Notes under the pieces: generated by a model
Told to the model about the DNA's origin: nothing
Seen by the model: the letters and a program-made list of their open reading frames with translations, nothing else
Databases searched by the model: none
DNA from: Siphonodentalium dalli
Taxonomy: Eukaryota; Mollusca; Scaphopoda; Gadilida; Siphonodentaliidae
Reading direction: 5' to 3'
NCBI GenBank assembly: GCA_032622095.1
Contig: CP136061.1
Coordinates: 122,338,754 to 122,402,753, forward strand
DNA length: 64,000 nucleotides
Translations under genes and position numbers: made by a program
In this document: one piece after another, positions 44,302 through 54,931 of the stretch
How the letters are laid out: every line of letters starts with the position of its first letter
How positions within the stretch are numbered: position 1 is the stretch's first letter

Positions 44302-45257
44302 GGAAACGGGCCCACTCGCCCCAGGGCCAGCTCGCCCCAGTCGACCTGGGCCAGCTCGCCCCGAGCCAGCTCGCCCCGGGCCAGCTCGCCCCAAGGGATA
44401 ATGTCTTATTTAAGTTGTCGTTTTGGGGTTGTTTTGCTTGCTTTCTCTGACTTACAGTCAAGTGATACCCGAGTCAAGTGATACCATACAAAGTGATACC
44501 CAAATCGGTCAACTGAGACCCAAGATGTGTATCATTGAATTTGGAATGTTGAATTAAATATACAAACATTCGAGATCATTATTTGTCCGAACGTCATGTC
44601 GGAATATACTCCATTCCTCGATCGAAAATGACTTGAGTCGAGCCACTGCCGTTGTATATAGTCGCAGATACAACGGAACATATTTGTGGTTATGATGTCA
44701 GATAAATATTGCACTGCTTATATACGGTATGTGGTCGGCATATGAAAGTGATTATCTATCACACTGAAGCCGTCTCATCCTGTGAAGTGTGATTAGTCGA
44801 TTGGTTACTGTGTAAACAACCTGCTTCTATTGTTTTGATAGGATATTATATGAATGGGGATATACTAACGGCTTCTAATGGTTTCCCAAACTCCAGAGAT
44901 AGTGAGATGAACTCAGAGAATAAGAGAAACTTTAATATCCAGAATGTGAAAACAGTTCATTATTGTTATTTATGAATTCGCCGGTTCGTCGTTCAAACCA
45001 ACTAGTGTGATAAACTGCATGGCTATTATCTTTGCTAACAAACGTGGCTAAAGTAATCTAAATGTCAAAATTGATGGACATAACATTGAAATATATCATA
45101 ATCTGAACTTAAGAAATTAATATATTAATATATATTAACTTATTTACAACTTTAATACAAATGTAATACCCGGGCCAGCTCGCCCCTGAAAGGTGGGCCA
45201 GCTCGCCCCAAAAACGGCCTGGGGCGAGCTGGCCCTGGGGCGAGTGGGCCCGGATCC
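44302..45257. mobile_element. Mutator-like element K1 with 9-bp TSD
   Basis: ATCGGAAAG flanks it exactly (44293-44301 and 45258-45266). The inverted ends are GGAAACGGGCCCACTCGCCC and GGCGAGTGGGCCCGGATCC. The 15-bp word GGGCCAGCTCGCCCC is repeated about four times at the left end and again, in both orientations, at the right end. The 9-bp duplication fits Mutator (MULE). The interior is an internally deleted relative of K2. The minus strand still begins a frame with SDIITTNMFRC, matching the K2 zinc-finger start, but it is broken after that. Non-autonomous. Confidence 0.85.
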
Positions 45258-45654
45258 ATCGGAAAGCCACCCCTATTGTGATCACAATAATCCAAGTCCC
45301 ATAAAAATCATGTAATAAATAAGCCGAGAAATAAATAAATAATACCGCCATGGTTGTCGGCTATCTCTGTCGCAAAACCTTGCATGACGTCAAGCGAGGT
45401 AAACTAATTAAAAACACGGAATCGGATTTAATTGTGTCTACCTATATGACGATGTAAAATCCGGAATAGACATCAGCGCGCGGTGAGTTATATTCACTTG
45501 TGATTTGTCTTAAGCGCTGTTTGGAAAGTTATTGTTTTGACAAAAAAACTATAGAAGGCCGATTGAGCGGGGTAGGTAACACTTTCGTGTCAAAAATAAT
45601 GCTTATAAAAACACGAGCAGGCATGTGCGTATTTACAATCATTCATTCGTAACA

Positions 45655-45738
45655 ATGCCATATAAATGCAGTGTTTTCGGCTGTGGCCGGTCTTGTGACT
45701 CTCAGTTATTTTTGTTTCACCGCGTTACGATAAATTAA
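45655..45738 (+). pseudogene. THAP-like zinc finger, N-terminal fragment
   Basis: A 27-codon frame reads MPYKCSVFGC, then SCDSQLFLFHRV and a stop. A Cys-x4-Cys pair close to the initiator Met followed by a FHR segment is how THAP DNA-binding domains begin. The remaining ligands (Cys, His) and the AVPTIF box are not found downstream. TATAAAA lies at 45604-45610, about 45 bases before the ATG. THAP domains occur in P-type transposases and host regulators; this looks like a stranded first exon or truncated copy. Confidence 0.35.
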
Positions 45739-46821
45739 AACGAAACGCTCTTTATTGACACAAGACAAAGGTCATCTGGAAATTGGAATGTTTACGAGAT
45801 GATAATTGCCTAATAACTGTGCAAGTCTTCGCATATATATGCAATCTTTATATGAATATATAATATAACTTGGACTATTCCGGTAATGAAAAAAAATATA
45901 TAAGCACAAGCACGTGTTTATATAGATAAATGCGTGCAAAACTGAATAATATACGGGCATTGCTTTATAGTAACAACACATAGCGATACATATAATAATA
46001 ATAACACGATAAAGACATTTAATTACGAGAACGGCAATGTTTTCGGCAAAGTTTTGCATTCGTAGTGTGATAACGCGACAATCTTCAAAGACCGCGATCG
46101 ACTACATGCAAACTTAAAATACTGCCGTAGCATATCTATGCGTTGTCGATGGGTTACCACGTGATCGATCACGTGCTATGCTTCTGTTTACATGTGACAA
46201 TCACGTGATCGGGCCGATGATCACGTGACTTCGTCTACAACAAAATCTTCGGCTAACTTCGGAATTTTTTATAATCGTTATAAAAATAACGAATGGCGGC
46301 CGAATATTAGATTATATGCGCCCAATGGACATTATATATATATATTATCGGTATATTGAAAGAAAATATTATTGTTTTTTCAGTACCCTATTCCTTTAAG
46401 ACATGATGTTTGATGTTCTTTCATCCTCTTATGGAAGTATAGAGTGCATGGAAACGGGCCAGCTCGCCCCAGGGCCCACTCGCCCCAGTCGACCTGGGCC
46501 AGCTCGCCCCAGGCCAACTCGGTCCAATGGATAATGTCTTATTTAAGTTGTTTTCTTTGGTGTCGTTTTGCTTGCTTTCTCTCTCCCTCTTCCCCCCTCT
46601 CTCTCTCTAAGACAATTAAGCTATTGAGGATGGTGGTGGGTTGTCTCTGCAAGTGTAAGTGAAACAAAGGTAACTATAACAGTATCTGGTAAGTTGTCAT
46701 ATGATATCAAATGGACGAGAAATTGAATAGAATGGAAAACGAACGAAAAATATACGAAACGAACGAAAAAATATACGAAACGAAACTATGAAATAACATA
46801 GCTAGCTATTCTTACCTGCTT

Positions 46822-47019
46822 TTACACATAATTATAACATCTGAAGTCGATCTCAATGTCCCCTTTCATAGCCCGCTTATATTCAATATGGTCGCAGAGT
46901 CGATGCTGCCTCTGGAGGCAATCGTCGCACTGAAGCGCATGCTGGAGTGGTCTCACTTCGCTACCGCACTTTACACAACGGAACATCTTTGTGGTTATGA
47001 TGTCAGATAATAATTGCAC
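46822..47019 (-). pseudogene. PHD-like zinc-finger remnant of a Mutator-type transposase gene
   Basis: 65 codons on the minus strand: MQLLSDIITTKMFRCVKC, then ALQCDDCLQRQHRLC and IEIDFRC before a stop. The ligand order C-x2-C, C-x2-C-x4-H-x2-C, C resembles a PHD-type C4HC3 finger lacking its last Cys. Such a finger with a QCDxCxxxxH core is, to my knowledge, found at the start of metazoan Mutator-type transposon proteins. No transposase catalytic region follows. A consensus donor (CAGGTAAGA) lies just after the stop. The matching start in K1 is broken. Confidence 0.5.
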
Positions 47020-47123
47020 TGCTTATATACTGTATGTGGTCGGCATATGAAAGTGATTATCTATCACACGTTCTGAAGCCATCTCACCCTCTGAAGTGTG
47101 AGTTGTGATTAGTCGACTGGTTA

Positions 47124-47786
47124 GGCCAACAAAAAGTGTTTTGGTTCTCGGTTTTCAAATCAATGAGGGAGGGAGGGTTTTATTTTTATTTTTAATTTTT
47201 TTCTGCGCATAGTAAGCATAGACAAAGATACCTTCCTCTGTCTAGTAATAACCTGAAAGGTAGAGGGAACTGTTATGCATATAAACTCATTTTAATAGTC
47301 TTATATAAAAATGACATTGTACTACTAGTGTATGACTGGGATTACCTAACAACATATAATGCCCCTGACATTAACTACTGTTATTGTTGTCTAAAAACTG
47401 ATACCTCCCCATTCTAATATGTGATCCTGAATTTAGTCCTGTGCCTTTCAATTGTATAAAGTTACAATTAGTGTAAGTTGTTCACAATGACTAATTGTAA
47501 GAAGAGCATGAGGATCAGCTAATCATTTTCTTAATTGTAGTCATCTACTTCATGTTGTAAGCCTGCAAGTCACTTTTTAACACATTACATGTTAGAGCTC
47601 AATGCACACTAATATTCAACACATATCTTCTATGGACATGTTGATAAAATAAAAATATATATATTTATTTAAAACAAATAAAAAAAATTCACAAGTTTTT
47701 TTGTCATAATATCAGGCATTGCAATAAAAAGGCCCTTTTTATTCAATGCGGCGGTGCCTGAGAACCCAAATTATTTTTTTTTGGCC
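47124..47786. mobile_element. Harbinger-like element inside K2, 3-bp TTA TSD
   Basis: TTA on both sides (47121-47123 and 47787-47789). The inverted ends start GGCCAACAAAAAGTG and end TTATTTTTTTTTGGCC, with TTGGTTCTCGG further in answered by CCTGAGAACCCAA. The uninterrupted sequence GGTTACTGTGTAAACAAC at the same place in K1 is the empty site. TWA target sites and GGCC-type ends are characteristic of PIF/Harbinger. No transposase. Confidence 0.82.
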
Positions 47787-48184
47787 TTACTGTGTAAACA
47801 ACCTGCTTCTATTGTTTTGATAGGATAGGAATGGGGACAACAACGGCTTCTAAGGGTTTCCCACACTCCAGAGATAGTGAAATGAACTCAGAGAATAAGA
47901 GAAACTTTAATATCCAGAATGTGAAAACAGTTCATTATTGTTATTTATGAATTCGCCGGTTCGTCGTTCAAACCAAACGTGCCTAAAGTAATCTAAATGT
48001 CAAAATTGATGGACATAACTCTGAAATATATCTTAATCTGAACTTTAGAAATTAATATATATTAACATATTTACAACTTTAATACAAATGTAATACCCGG
48101 GCCAACTCGCCCCTGAAAGCTGGGCCCGCTCGCCCCAAAAACTGCCTGGGGCTCTGTGGCGAGTGGGCCCGGATCCGAGTGCAT

Positions 48185-49240
48185 AGATGGTTCCAATCAA
48201 GTATTTTCTGAGGATAGAATATATTTAAATATTCTGTGCGATCAGCCTTGATTAATTTGAACGGTTTAGAGTTGATACACTCCAGACTTTTGACAAAGTT
48301 GTTTGCTCTGAATCCTTCAAATTTGTTAGCCTTTATTTTCCTTGCACTCTGATGTTTTCATATTTTTTTTTGTCTCGGGAGTCCTTTGGTATCGATAGCT
48401 GGGACCAGCCCATCCACTATCTTGCCAAACAGTTGCACTCTTTGGTCTGTCCGCCTGCCTTCTGTAGCATGAGATATTTCCGGACCGACTTTCTAGATAT
48501 GCAGTTAGCGGACGTTTCACGTTTGCCCACCTTTGGCTGATTAACTACTAAGTATGTTACTACTGGTGTGCAGTAAAATCAGATTTATTTCAATGAAAAA
48601 TATACATGGAACAACAACAACATATAGTAACGCTAAATAACACATCACTTAAATCTAATGGAATGGCCAACGATGTCAAGGAAATACACCATGCATACAG
48701 GTACTCTTCTTCCAGTCGTCAAAGTCTACACGAAGCTTATGTAGCTTCTTTTGGAGTGCTGTCATCGAACTCAAACCAAGATGAATGCTCTTTATTACTG
48801 TTCTTCAGAATATTATAAATGTAAAATTAAACGCTCTTTATAACATTAACATGGAAATGTGCAGTTACCTCACTATCAGTTGTTACACACCTCTTGCATG
48901 TACATGTAAGAGGTTGTTGGAGTGAACACTCCCATCTGATAAACGATTCCTTGACTTTATTTTTGGTATACTCATGACAGACAACACACAATTTGTCACC
49001 ACTGTCCTGATAAGTTCCATGATTAGAAGTGAAGATAGGGTTCTAATTATACAAGGGATTTTGGAAGGACCCAGCAGGATTTGGAAGGGGTGTCCCCCTC
49101 GGATGGGTTGTTGGGGAGGGGCCCCCTCCCCTACAACCCACTTTGGAAATTTTATATGGGGTTTTACCATGGTGAAACATACACAAAACATGGAAAAAAT
49201 ATATTTGACAAAGTTATTTCTTCTTTTTTTTCTTTGCTTT
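48185..49240. other. Anonymous intron stretch
   Basis: No gene recognised. Two small perfect hairpins: ACCTCTTGCATGTACATGTAAGAGG near 48890, and GGGTTGTTGGGGAGGGG with its inverse near 49104-49140. A minus-strand frame at 48326-48520 shows no clear domain; it may be decayed retroelement coding sequence. Confidence 0.35.
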
Positions 49241-50110
49241 TTAGCTCAACTTTACAACGTAAAGTTTGAGCTATTGCCATGGGTTGGCATCCGTCGTGCA
49301 TCAACAATTTCCATTGGTATGCTCTACAGGCCGCATCCGTCATCCGATCTTCACCAAACTTCGTATGTAGCTTCAGGGTGACCTATAGATTGGAGCTACA
49401 GGCCACATCTTATCTGATTGTCACCAAACTTAATATGGATCTTCGGGGTGACCTCTAGATGGGAGCCTCCTAATTTAACCAAAATTTGTTAAAAAACATG
49501 GCTGCCAGCAGCCATTTTGGATTTCAAATTTGAATCCATCGGCACACCCCACAGCCTGCATTTATTGGAGAATTGATTTGAAAATTAACAGGCATGTTTA
49601 GAATTACCTCCAGATGGGAGCAGTCAAATTTGAACAATTTTTTATGAAAAACATGGCCACCTTCAGCCATCTTGGATTTTACTCTTTGCATGACTAAATC
49701 CTTTGGCACACCCTACAGACCACATTCCTCATCTGGTATCACCAAACTTCATATAGATCTTCGGGGTGACCTCTAAATGGGAGCCTGCTATTTTGACCGA
49801 AATTCGTTAAAAATCATGGCCACCAGCGGCCATCTTGGAATTTTCTCTTTGCATGACTAAATCCTTTGCCGCACTGCACCCTACAGTCCACATCCCTCAT
49901 CCGATCATCACCAAACTTCAAATAGATCTTCAGGGTGACCTCTAATGGGGAGCCTCCTATCTAGACCGAATATTTTTGAAAAATATCATCACCAAACTCC
50001 ATATGGATCTTCAGGGTGACCTCTAGTTTACTTTCCTTCTGCTTTATCATTCAATTCAGTGCTCAGAAAAAACTCCTTCCAAAGTTGAGCTACAGTGTCA
50101 TTGACACTTT
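49241..50110 (+). mobile_element. Pearl-like (HINE-type) repeat with tandem core
   Basis: Left end TTAGCTCAACTTTACAACG with its inverse GTAAAGTTTGAGCT forms a hairpin. About four to five core units of roughly 150 bp follow (CATCACCAAACTTCATATAG, TCTTCGGGGTGACCTCTA, GCCATCTTGGATTTTAC, CCTTTGGCACACCCTACAG). The right end TTGAGCTACAGTGTCATTGACACTTTC carries a short stem-loop. The plan matches bivalve pearl elements, which are non-autonomous Helentron relatives. Same ends at 29448-29914. Confidence 0.6.
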
Positions 50111-50284
50111 CATTTGTCTTTCTTTCAGCTACTCTTGTTGATGTTTCATTTTTCAGGGAGTTGATACCGGTAGTCTCGTGTTTTGCTGCTTGAGTCTTGA
50201 CGTTGTTCTCCCTTTATCTGCTGACTATGATTTCTGCCAATTTTCTGGGCAGGAGGGGCTATCTGGGCGTCTCTCAGATAGCTC

Positions 50285-50450
50285 TCATCTGTCGGCAGCT
50301 TCAGTGTTAGAGGGCTGGTTTGCATCAATCTTCGTAGCCATGTGAGAAGGGACAGCTGGTAGATCGACAACTGCCTTCTTCTTTCTCCACTTGGCTCTTC
50401 GAGCTGCGTCTTCTGGAGGGGGTCTTCTTCCGCATCCCAGTCTTATATAA
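50285..50450 (-). pseudogene. Short degenerate coding remnant
   Basis: One minus-strand frame stays open for about 50 codons with a basic segment (ARRAKWRKKKAVVDLPAVP) before a TGA, and further protein-like sequence continues after it. Base composition is richer in GC than its neighbours. It could be decayed retroelement ORF sequence; no domain is assignable. Confidence 0.2.
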
Positions 50451-50667
50451 TTCATACTTTGATAATTATTGTCACAACATCATTTCAACTGCGTTGATGT
50501 CGCTAACTATCATCAAAACACTCTTTCATGTTTGTCAAAACACGCTTTCATGTTTGTCAAAACATTGTATCGGCTGAGTTGACATCGCTTGAGTTGGCTT
50601 CACTGACCAGTCAAAACATTCTTTGATATCCATGATAAAGGATGTGGCATAAAGCATTTTATGAGTG

Positions 50668-50752
50668 GGGTGGGGTATTGTCCAGTGGGTAAATGTCTGG
50701 GTGGGGAAATGTCCGCTTTTGTGTGGGGAAATGTCCGGTGGGGAAATATCCA
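50668..50752 (+). repeat. Short tandem repeat GGGGAAATGTCCG
   Basis: Four imperfect units of a GTGGGGAAATGTCCG-like word. Low-complexity minisatellite. Confidence 0.55.
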
Positions 50753-50936
50753 GGATTCAGTTGGATATAGAAATCAATTTCAAATTTTAACAGTTTCATT
50801 GAAGCTTGTTGTTGGCTGTAGAGAAACATTATCAGCACCTTAATATTACACATGTACCCGTAGATTTAACTTTTTTTTCAGCAAAATTTCTACTAATCGG
50901 TTACATATAGTCCTATGCTCTACCAAATGTCAACAC

Positions 50937-51322
50937 CAGGGCTGTAATGATACACTTGTTCACGATAATATACAAATCACAATACATGATCAACGATATG
51001 ATACATGTACATATCATGATACACTAAATTAGTGTTCCAAAATGAATACTACCTAAATTATAATAACTACATATGTATTAACTAACCAGTTCAAGTTAAA
51101 CTAAAATACAGTTTAGTAGTTAGCCAGATGAGTCAAATGCATGTACATGTAATAGACATGTAAACTGAGAGAAAATTGTAGGTTTTGCTCTTTTGCTCAT
51201 GCCCATCTTCAGAGATTTTTACTTGATTTCCTGTATCGCAATACACGTGACATGATACAATACATGTATCGCTTGATAGTGTATCATGATATATTTAATC
51301 ACATTGAATTGTTACAGCTCTA
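50937..51322. mobile_element. hAT-type MITE with 8-bp TSD
   Basis: Starts CAGGGCTGTAATGATACA and ends TGTTACAGCTCTA. Flanks GTCAACAC (50929-50936) and GGCAACAC (51323-51330) differ by one base. Inside, ATGATACA/TGTATCAT-type inverted words recur at both ends. CAGGGCTGTAAYGATAC is a very common metazoan hAT terminus. No transposase. Confidence 0.78.
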
Positions 51323-51469
51323 GGCAACACTCTTGCATTACTTTACTTTCAATTTGTTACAAATAAAAACACTATTGTGATTCCTTAACTGTATCTACTT
51401 ATATTCATGTAGACACTCTGAATTTGGAGTAATACTAGATATTCACAGTTGGTTGCTTGGAAAGTGATT

Positions 51470-51520
51470 TTTGCTCAGCAGCTAAAGGGGTCCCATTACC
51501 CCAACAACTAGCGGAAACCC
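51470..51520 (-). mobile_element. Terminal fragment related to the hAT at 52053
   Basis: GGGGTCCCATTACCCCAACA through AGCGGAAACCCTG matches the right end of the 52053-53692 element (GGGACCCGCTGCCCC and GGAAACCCT). Only the terminus is seen. Confidence 0.4.
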
Positions 51521-52283
51521 TGCTATTGGTTACTACAACATATCCATCTTGATAGTGTTTCTGCAGTGTATAGTATGTAGGGGTCCGATGATTTGCAGTA
51601 GTTCCCTGTTTGCGGATGTTCCTATGCAAATTCGCGGAGGACCCTTTAAATTGGCGAAATAGACAAATTTAAAATGGGCAACAGGTGTGTACAGGTCAAT
51701 TGAGACATATTTTTAATAAATAACGACATGTATGAGAATCAATAATAGGGGCTTGTTCTATGAGTTATATTCGCGGACGTCACTTGGCACAAATCAATAG
51801 GCCTATGATGATAAACATTCCCATTCTCTCCGTATATATGCCCGGATGTGCTGCGATGTCCCTTAAATTTGTGAAAGAGAAAATATAGATATAGTTTATT
51901 CAATTAATAATACTCATGAACGCTGCTCCTTAAGTTCACTGTGCAATTGAATTGCGGAGGCCCTCAACTTGTAGGCCAAATTCGTGGAGCTCCCTATAAA
52001 TTGGCAAAACAAACATCTTTAAAGAAGGAAAGTGATGTATATTGGCTAGTTGCAGGGTTTCAGCTTGGGGCTAGGGGAATGTTACCCCTATAACCGCTGG
52101 GGGAATCTCAGTCCATCAACAAACTGCGAATATCTAAGGATATTTAATAAATCAGTCGATAAATTAAGCCAAGATCTGAATGTCTACCGAAATTAATAGT
52201 AGAAAAATCAAGGAACGTAATTGCGACAAAAGTAAAGTTAAATTTGTGGGTAAAATAATTGCACTGACAATTTCGTACCGCCA

Positions 52284-52770
52284 TTAAAGGTACTCAATCC
52301 GATCAGAGGGTCCCCATCTCAACAGATTACAACAACAACAATCCGATCAGAGGGTCCTATATTACTATTTCTTTGGCTTTGGGGGTAAAATATATTTGAT
52401 TCGAGTCGAGGAACCCATCAAACAAAGCTCAGAGTTATTAGATATTGATTTTTGAAATTTGTTATTTTCTCGAGATGAGTACTAATAATTGCATTCAATT
52501 TCGTAATCTGCTCGAGATGTGTACACCAAACACTATTCAAACAGACAAGGGTGGATAACTCTAAAATCAAGTGGTAATAATAACGCAATTTTGACTGTGT
52601 TCTGGGCCAGAAAGTATTCCCGATAATGAAAAATAATAGATTTCTAAAATCGATATCTAACAAATCTGAGCTTTGATGGGTGACTTCCTCGACTCGAATC
52701 AAATATTTTTGACCCCCGAAGCCATTGAAATAGTAATTGAGAGGAGTTTTATCGGATTGAGTACCTTTAA
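52284..52770. mobile_element. Family S TTAA foldback element
   Basis: TTAA at both ends, inverted termini AAAGGTACTCAATCCGAT and CGGATTGAGTACCTTT. Long internal arms (TTTGATTCGAGTCGAGGAA and inverse TTCCTCGACTCGAATCAAA; CAAAGCTCAGAGTT and inverse) make most of it one hairpin. Related copy at 39868-40221. Confidence 0.75.
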
Positions 52771-52961
52771 CAACGGTAGAGAAAAATGTTAAAATTGGCA
52801 ATTTATTGTTTCCGTATATCATTCTTCACTGCATTCATGACAACATGTTATACCAATGCTAATTCCATGAAATATTCCTGATCATCCTTCAGTGGCTAAT
52901 ATCTGAACCATATCTAGATAATCATAAATCAGAACCAGTCAGATCTACAACAGTGTTTTTT

Positions 52962-53369
52962 TTAACCCTTTACCCAACAGAAGGGCCCTGTGCCAATGCA
53001 TTCTCTTATATATGCGAGTCGACCATAGGTCGCCTCGCATATATAAGAGAATGCATTGGCTTAACACATTAAAAATTATAAAATTGTTAAAGAATGTAAG
53101 AAAAAAATGGTAAAAAGTGTTAAAAAAAGATTTTTTTCAGGCCAATGCATTCTCTTATATATGCGAGGCGACCTATGGTCGACTCGCATATATAAGAGAA
53201 TGCATTGGCACAGGGCATAACTGTAACTATCACAATGTGGTCAAGGAGCCGGTTCCAATGATATCCATATTTGTATGGTTCTATTGAGACAGACCGAAGA
53301 TATTTTAGGCTGTTGAAGCTTTATTTGGCCGGTTTTGGTCGGTTTGTTGGGTAAAGGCCAAAGGGTTAA
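52962..53369 (+). mobile_element. Family B TTAA dual-hairpin MITE
   Basis: TTAA-flanked, same orientation as 8711 and 38185, both hairpins intact. An 8-bp partial duplication near the right end (GTAAAGGCCAAAGGGTTAA) makes it longer than 400 bp. Lies in the Rab39 intron, nested in a hAT-type element. Confidence 0.87.
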
Positions 53370-53821
53370 AAACGTAATCATGACGTAACCAGGAAGAATC
53401 AACCGCGTGGCATTTATCAATCCACTTTAATTCATATTTTACTCATTTCAGAACAAGGCAATAATTGTCAAAGTATGTAGAACTGAAAAGCATTCTTTTC
53501 TATCAAAATGGTTCACTAGTGATCAGCACTGGCGGGCAAATTAAATTATCTTCGTTTGTCACCCCCTGTTGGTTTTATTAGTGGCAGATACAAAGGTGAT
53601 TAGGCATTAATCTGTGGGTAAGGGAAATTGTCGGATGGGAAATTTGGGTGAGGGGATCGAAGGGGACCCGCTGCCCCTATAGTGGAAACCCTGCTAGTTG
53701 ATACATATTTTTCAACATTTACATGGTGCAATTAAAACATTTGCAACCACTACCTTTATGTTTTAATAACATTTCCCCCCTCCAATTTATAATGAAACCA
53801 ATGCACTAATGCACTGCCATA

Positions 53822-53998
53822 CAGCAATGCCCTAAATAATCGACTCCTTAACTACAGGAAAATTATGGGTAACTTTTCAGGATTTAGTCTGAAATATGGT
53901 GAAAGTGAGAGCGTTCCGATGAATGGCAACAACTAAATCCTGAAAAGTTACCCATAATTCTGCTGTGGTTAAGGATTGGATTATTTAGGCCATTACTG
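53822..53998. mobile_element. Family A MITE close to Rab39 exon 2
   Basis: TA, CAGCAATGCCC to GGCCATTACTG, TA. The palindrome centre is deleted on both sides. It lies about 195 bases before the exon 2 acceptor. Confidence 0.8.
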
Positions 53999-54193
53999 TA
54001 TGTCCAGGTATAAATCACTTTTTGTTGTGTTAGCAGTAATAAATTTTGTGTCATTCATATTTTACCAATTAGACCCATTATTTTGGAAAGATCCTCTTAG
54101 TCCTGAAATTAAACCATGGCATTTGTCTTCTGTATAGATTATAAGCCCCTTCATGCAGAATTATGACATGCCCGTCTTGCTATTCTATTTCAG

Positions 54194-54620
54194 ATCTATA
54201 ACAAGATCTTACTACAGGAATTCTGCTGGAGTTCTTTTGGTGTTCGATATAACGAAGCGAAAGAGTTTCGAACATATAGAGGGATGGATTCAAGAAGCTA
54301 AGATTCATATTGAGCCATACAAGGCGGCATATCTAGTGGTGGGACACAAATCAGATAGGAACGAAGAACGGCAGGTTACTGCGAGGGAAGGACGTCACTT
54401 CGCTGAGGTCAATGGATTACCATATATAGAGACTTCTGCTAGGACTGGTCTTCATGTGGAAGAGGCATTCTCTATGGTAGCCAAGGAAATTTATAAAATG
54501 CTAGAAGAGCGACAGATACGAGTCGAAGAAGGATGGGATGGTGTTAAGGCGGGATTTGCAAGACCAAAGGATCATTTTCATCTCATTGAAGGAGAGGCAG
54601 AAGGTGGTGGATGTTGTTAA
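54194..54620 (+). CDS. RAB39: Rab39 small GTPase, exon 2
   Basis: Completes codon 73 and encodes residues 74-214. It contains the Rab segment ITRSYYRNSAGVLLVFDIT (75-93), the guanine-binding box GHKSD (123-127, in place of the usual GNKxD; Rab39 proteins use GHKxD), and ETSA (152-155). The C-terminal hypervariable tail includes EEGWDGVKAGF (184-194), a Rab39-specific segment, and ends GGGCC, a double-Cys prenylation signal for membrane anchoring. The acceptor TTCTATTTCAG precedes 54194; the stop is TAA at 54618. No premature stop. Exon lengths (218 + 427) sum to exactly 215 codons. Confidence 0.95.
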
Positions 54621-54931
54621 TGAATTAAATGTTGTTATGACAATGTACAAATATAAACGGGGCACAAAATCCTAGCGAAAACACACTTGATTTCTAAATG
54701 CTTCATCTGGTGATAGCGGATATAGTAGATTTGGCCAGCTAATCACTCAACAACTGCACTACCATATTATATGATATACGACCATTAATTTCATGCCAGA
54801 GATCCAAAATAACTTTCATATATACCGTATACATGTATATAGCCTTAGGCCATTGTTAATTAATTTTATGTTTAGCGTCAATGGCCGCATTTCATTTATT
54901 GGCATAAAATAATATTGAATTTGATTAATTA
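54621..54931 (+). other. Rab39 3' flank, probable 3' UTR
   Basis: No canonical AATAAA was seen before the repeat at 54932; ATTAAA lies only three bases after the stop. The true polyadenylation site is not evident. Confidence 0.35.

Larger units (their letters stand above)
44256..46399. mobile_element. Possible TTAA element carrying a THAP-like start
   Basis: TTAAAGGATTACAATGC at the left and ACCCTATTCCTTTAA at the right share TTAAAGGA plus a weak continuation. The right end resembles family J (CAGTACCC). It would contain the Mutator-like element at 44302-45257 and a THAP-like coding start at 45655. Weak termini; tentative. Confidence 0.25.
46450..48176. mobile_element. Mutator-like element K2 with 8-bp TSD
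   Basis: GAGTGCAT flanks it at 46442-46449 and 48177-48184 (a ninth base mismatches). Inverted ends GGAAACGGGCCAGCTCGCCC and GAGTGGGCCCGGATCC with GGGCCAGCTCGCCCC-type repeats, as in K1. The two share long interior blocks (AACGGAACATCTTTGTGG, ATGAATTCGCCGGTTCGTCG). K2 keeps a short zinc-finger frame on the minus strand and carries a 663-bp Harbinger-like insertion absent from K1. Confidence 0.85.
52053..53692. mobile_element. hAT-type element with 8-bp TSD and nested TTAA elements
   Basis: GCTAGTTG at 52045-52052 and 53693-53700. Inverted ends CAGGGTTTCAGCTTGGGG and TATAGTGGAAACCCT. It contains a family S element (52284-52770) and a family B MITE (52962-53369), leaving under 800 bp of its own sequence and no transposase. 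Confidence 0.72.
43905..54193 (+). other. Rab39 intron, 10.3 kb, full of transposable elements
   Basis: GT (GTCCGA) to AG (preceded by TTGCTATTCTATTTCAG). Joining the exons gives CGC TTC AG|A TCT, residues RFRS, with continuous homology on both sides, so the junction is well supported. The intron holds two Mutator-like elements, a Harbinger-like element, a THAP-like fragment, a pearl-like repeat, two hAT-type elements, a family S element, one family B and one family A MITE. The donor is weaker than consensus. Confidence 0.9.

Noticed and set aside
48974-49381. 135-codon frame rich in Gly and Pro
   Set aside because: It is created by a GC-rich hairpin (GGGGAGGGG and inverse) and runs into the pearl-like repeat; the antisense frame is open too.
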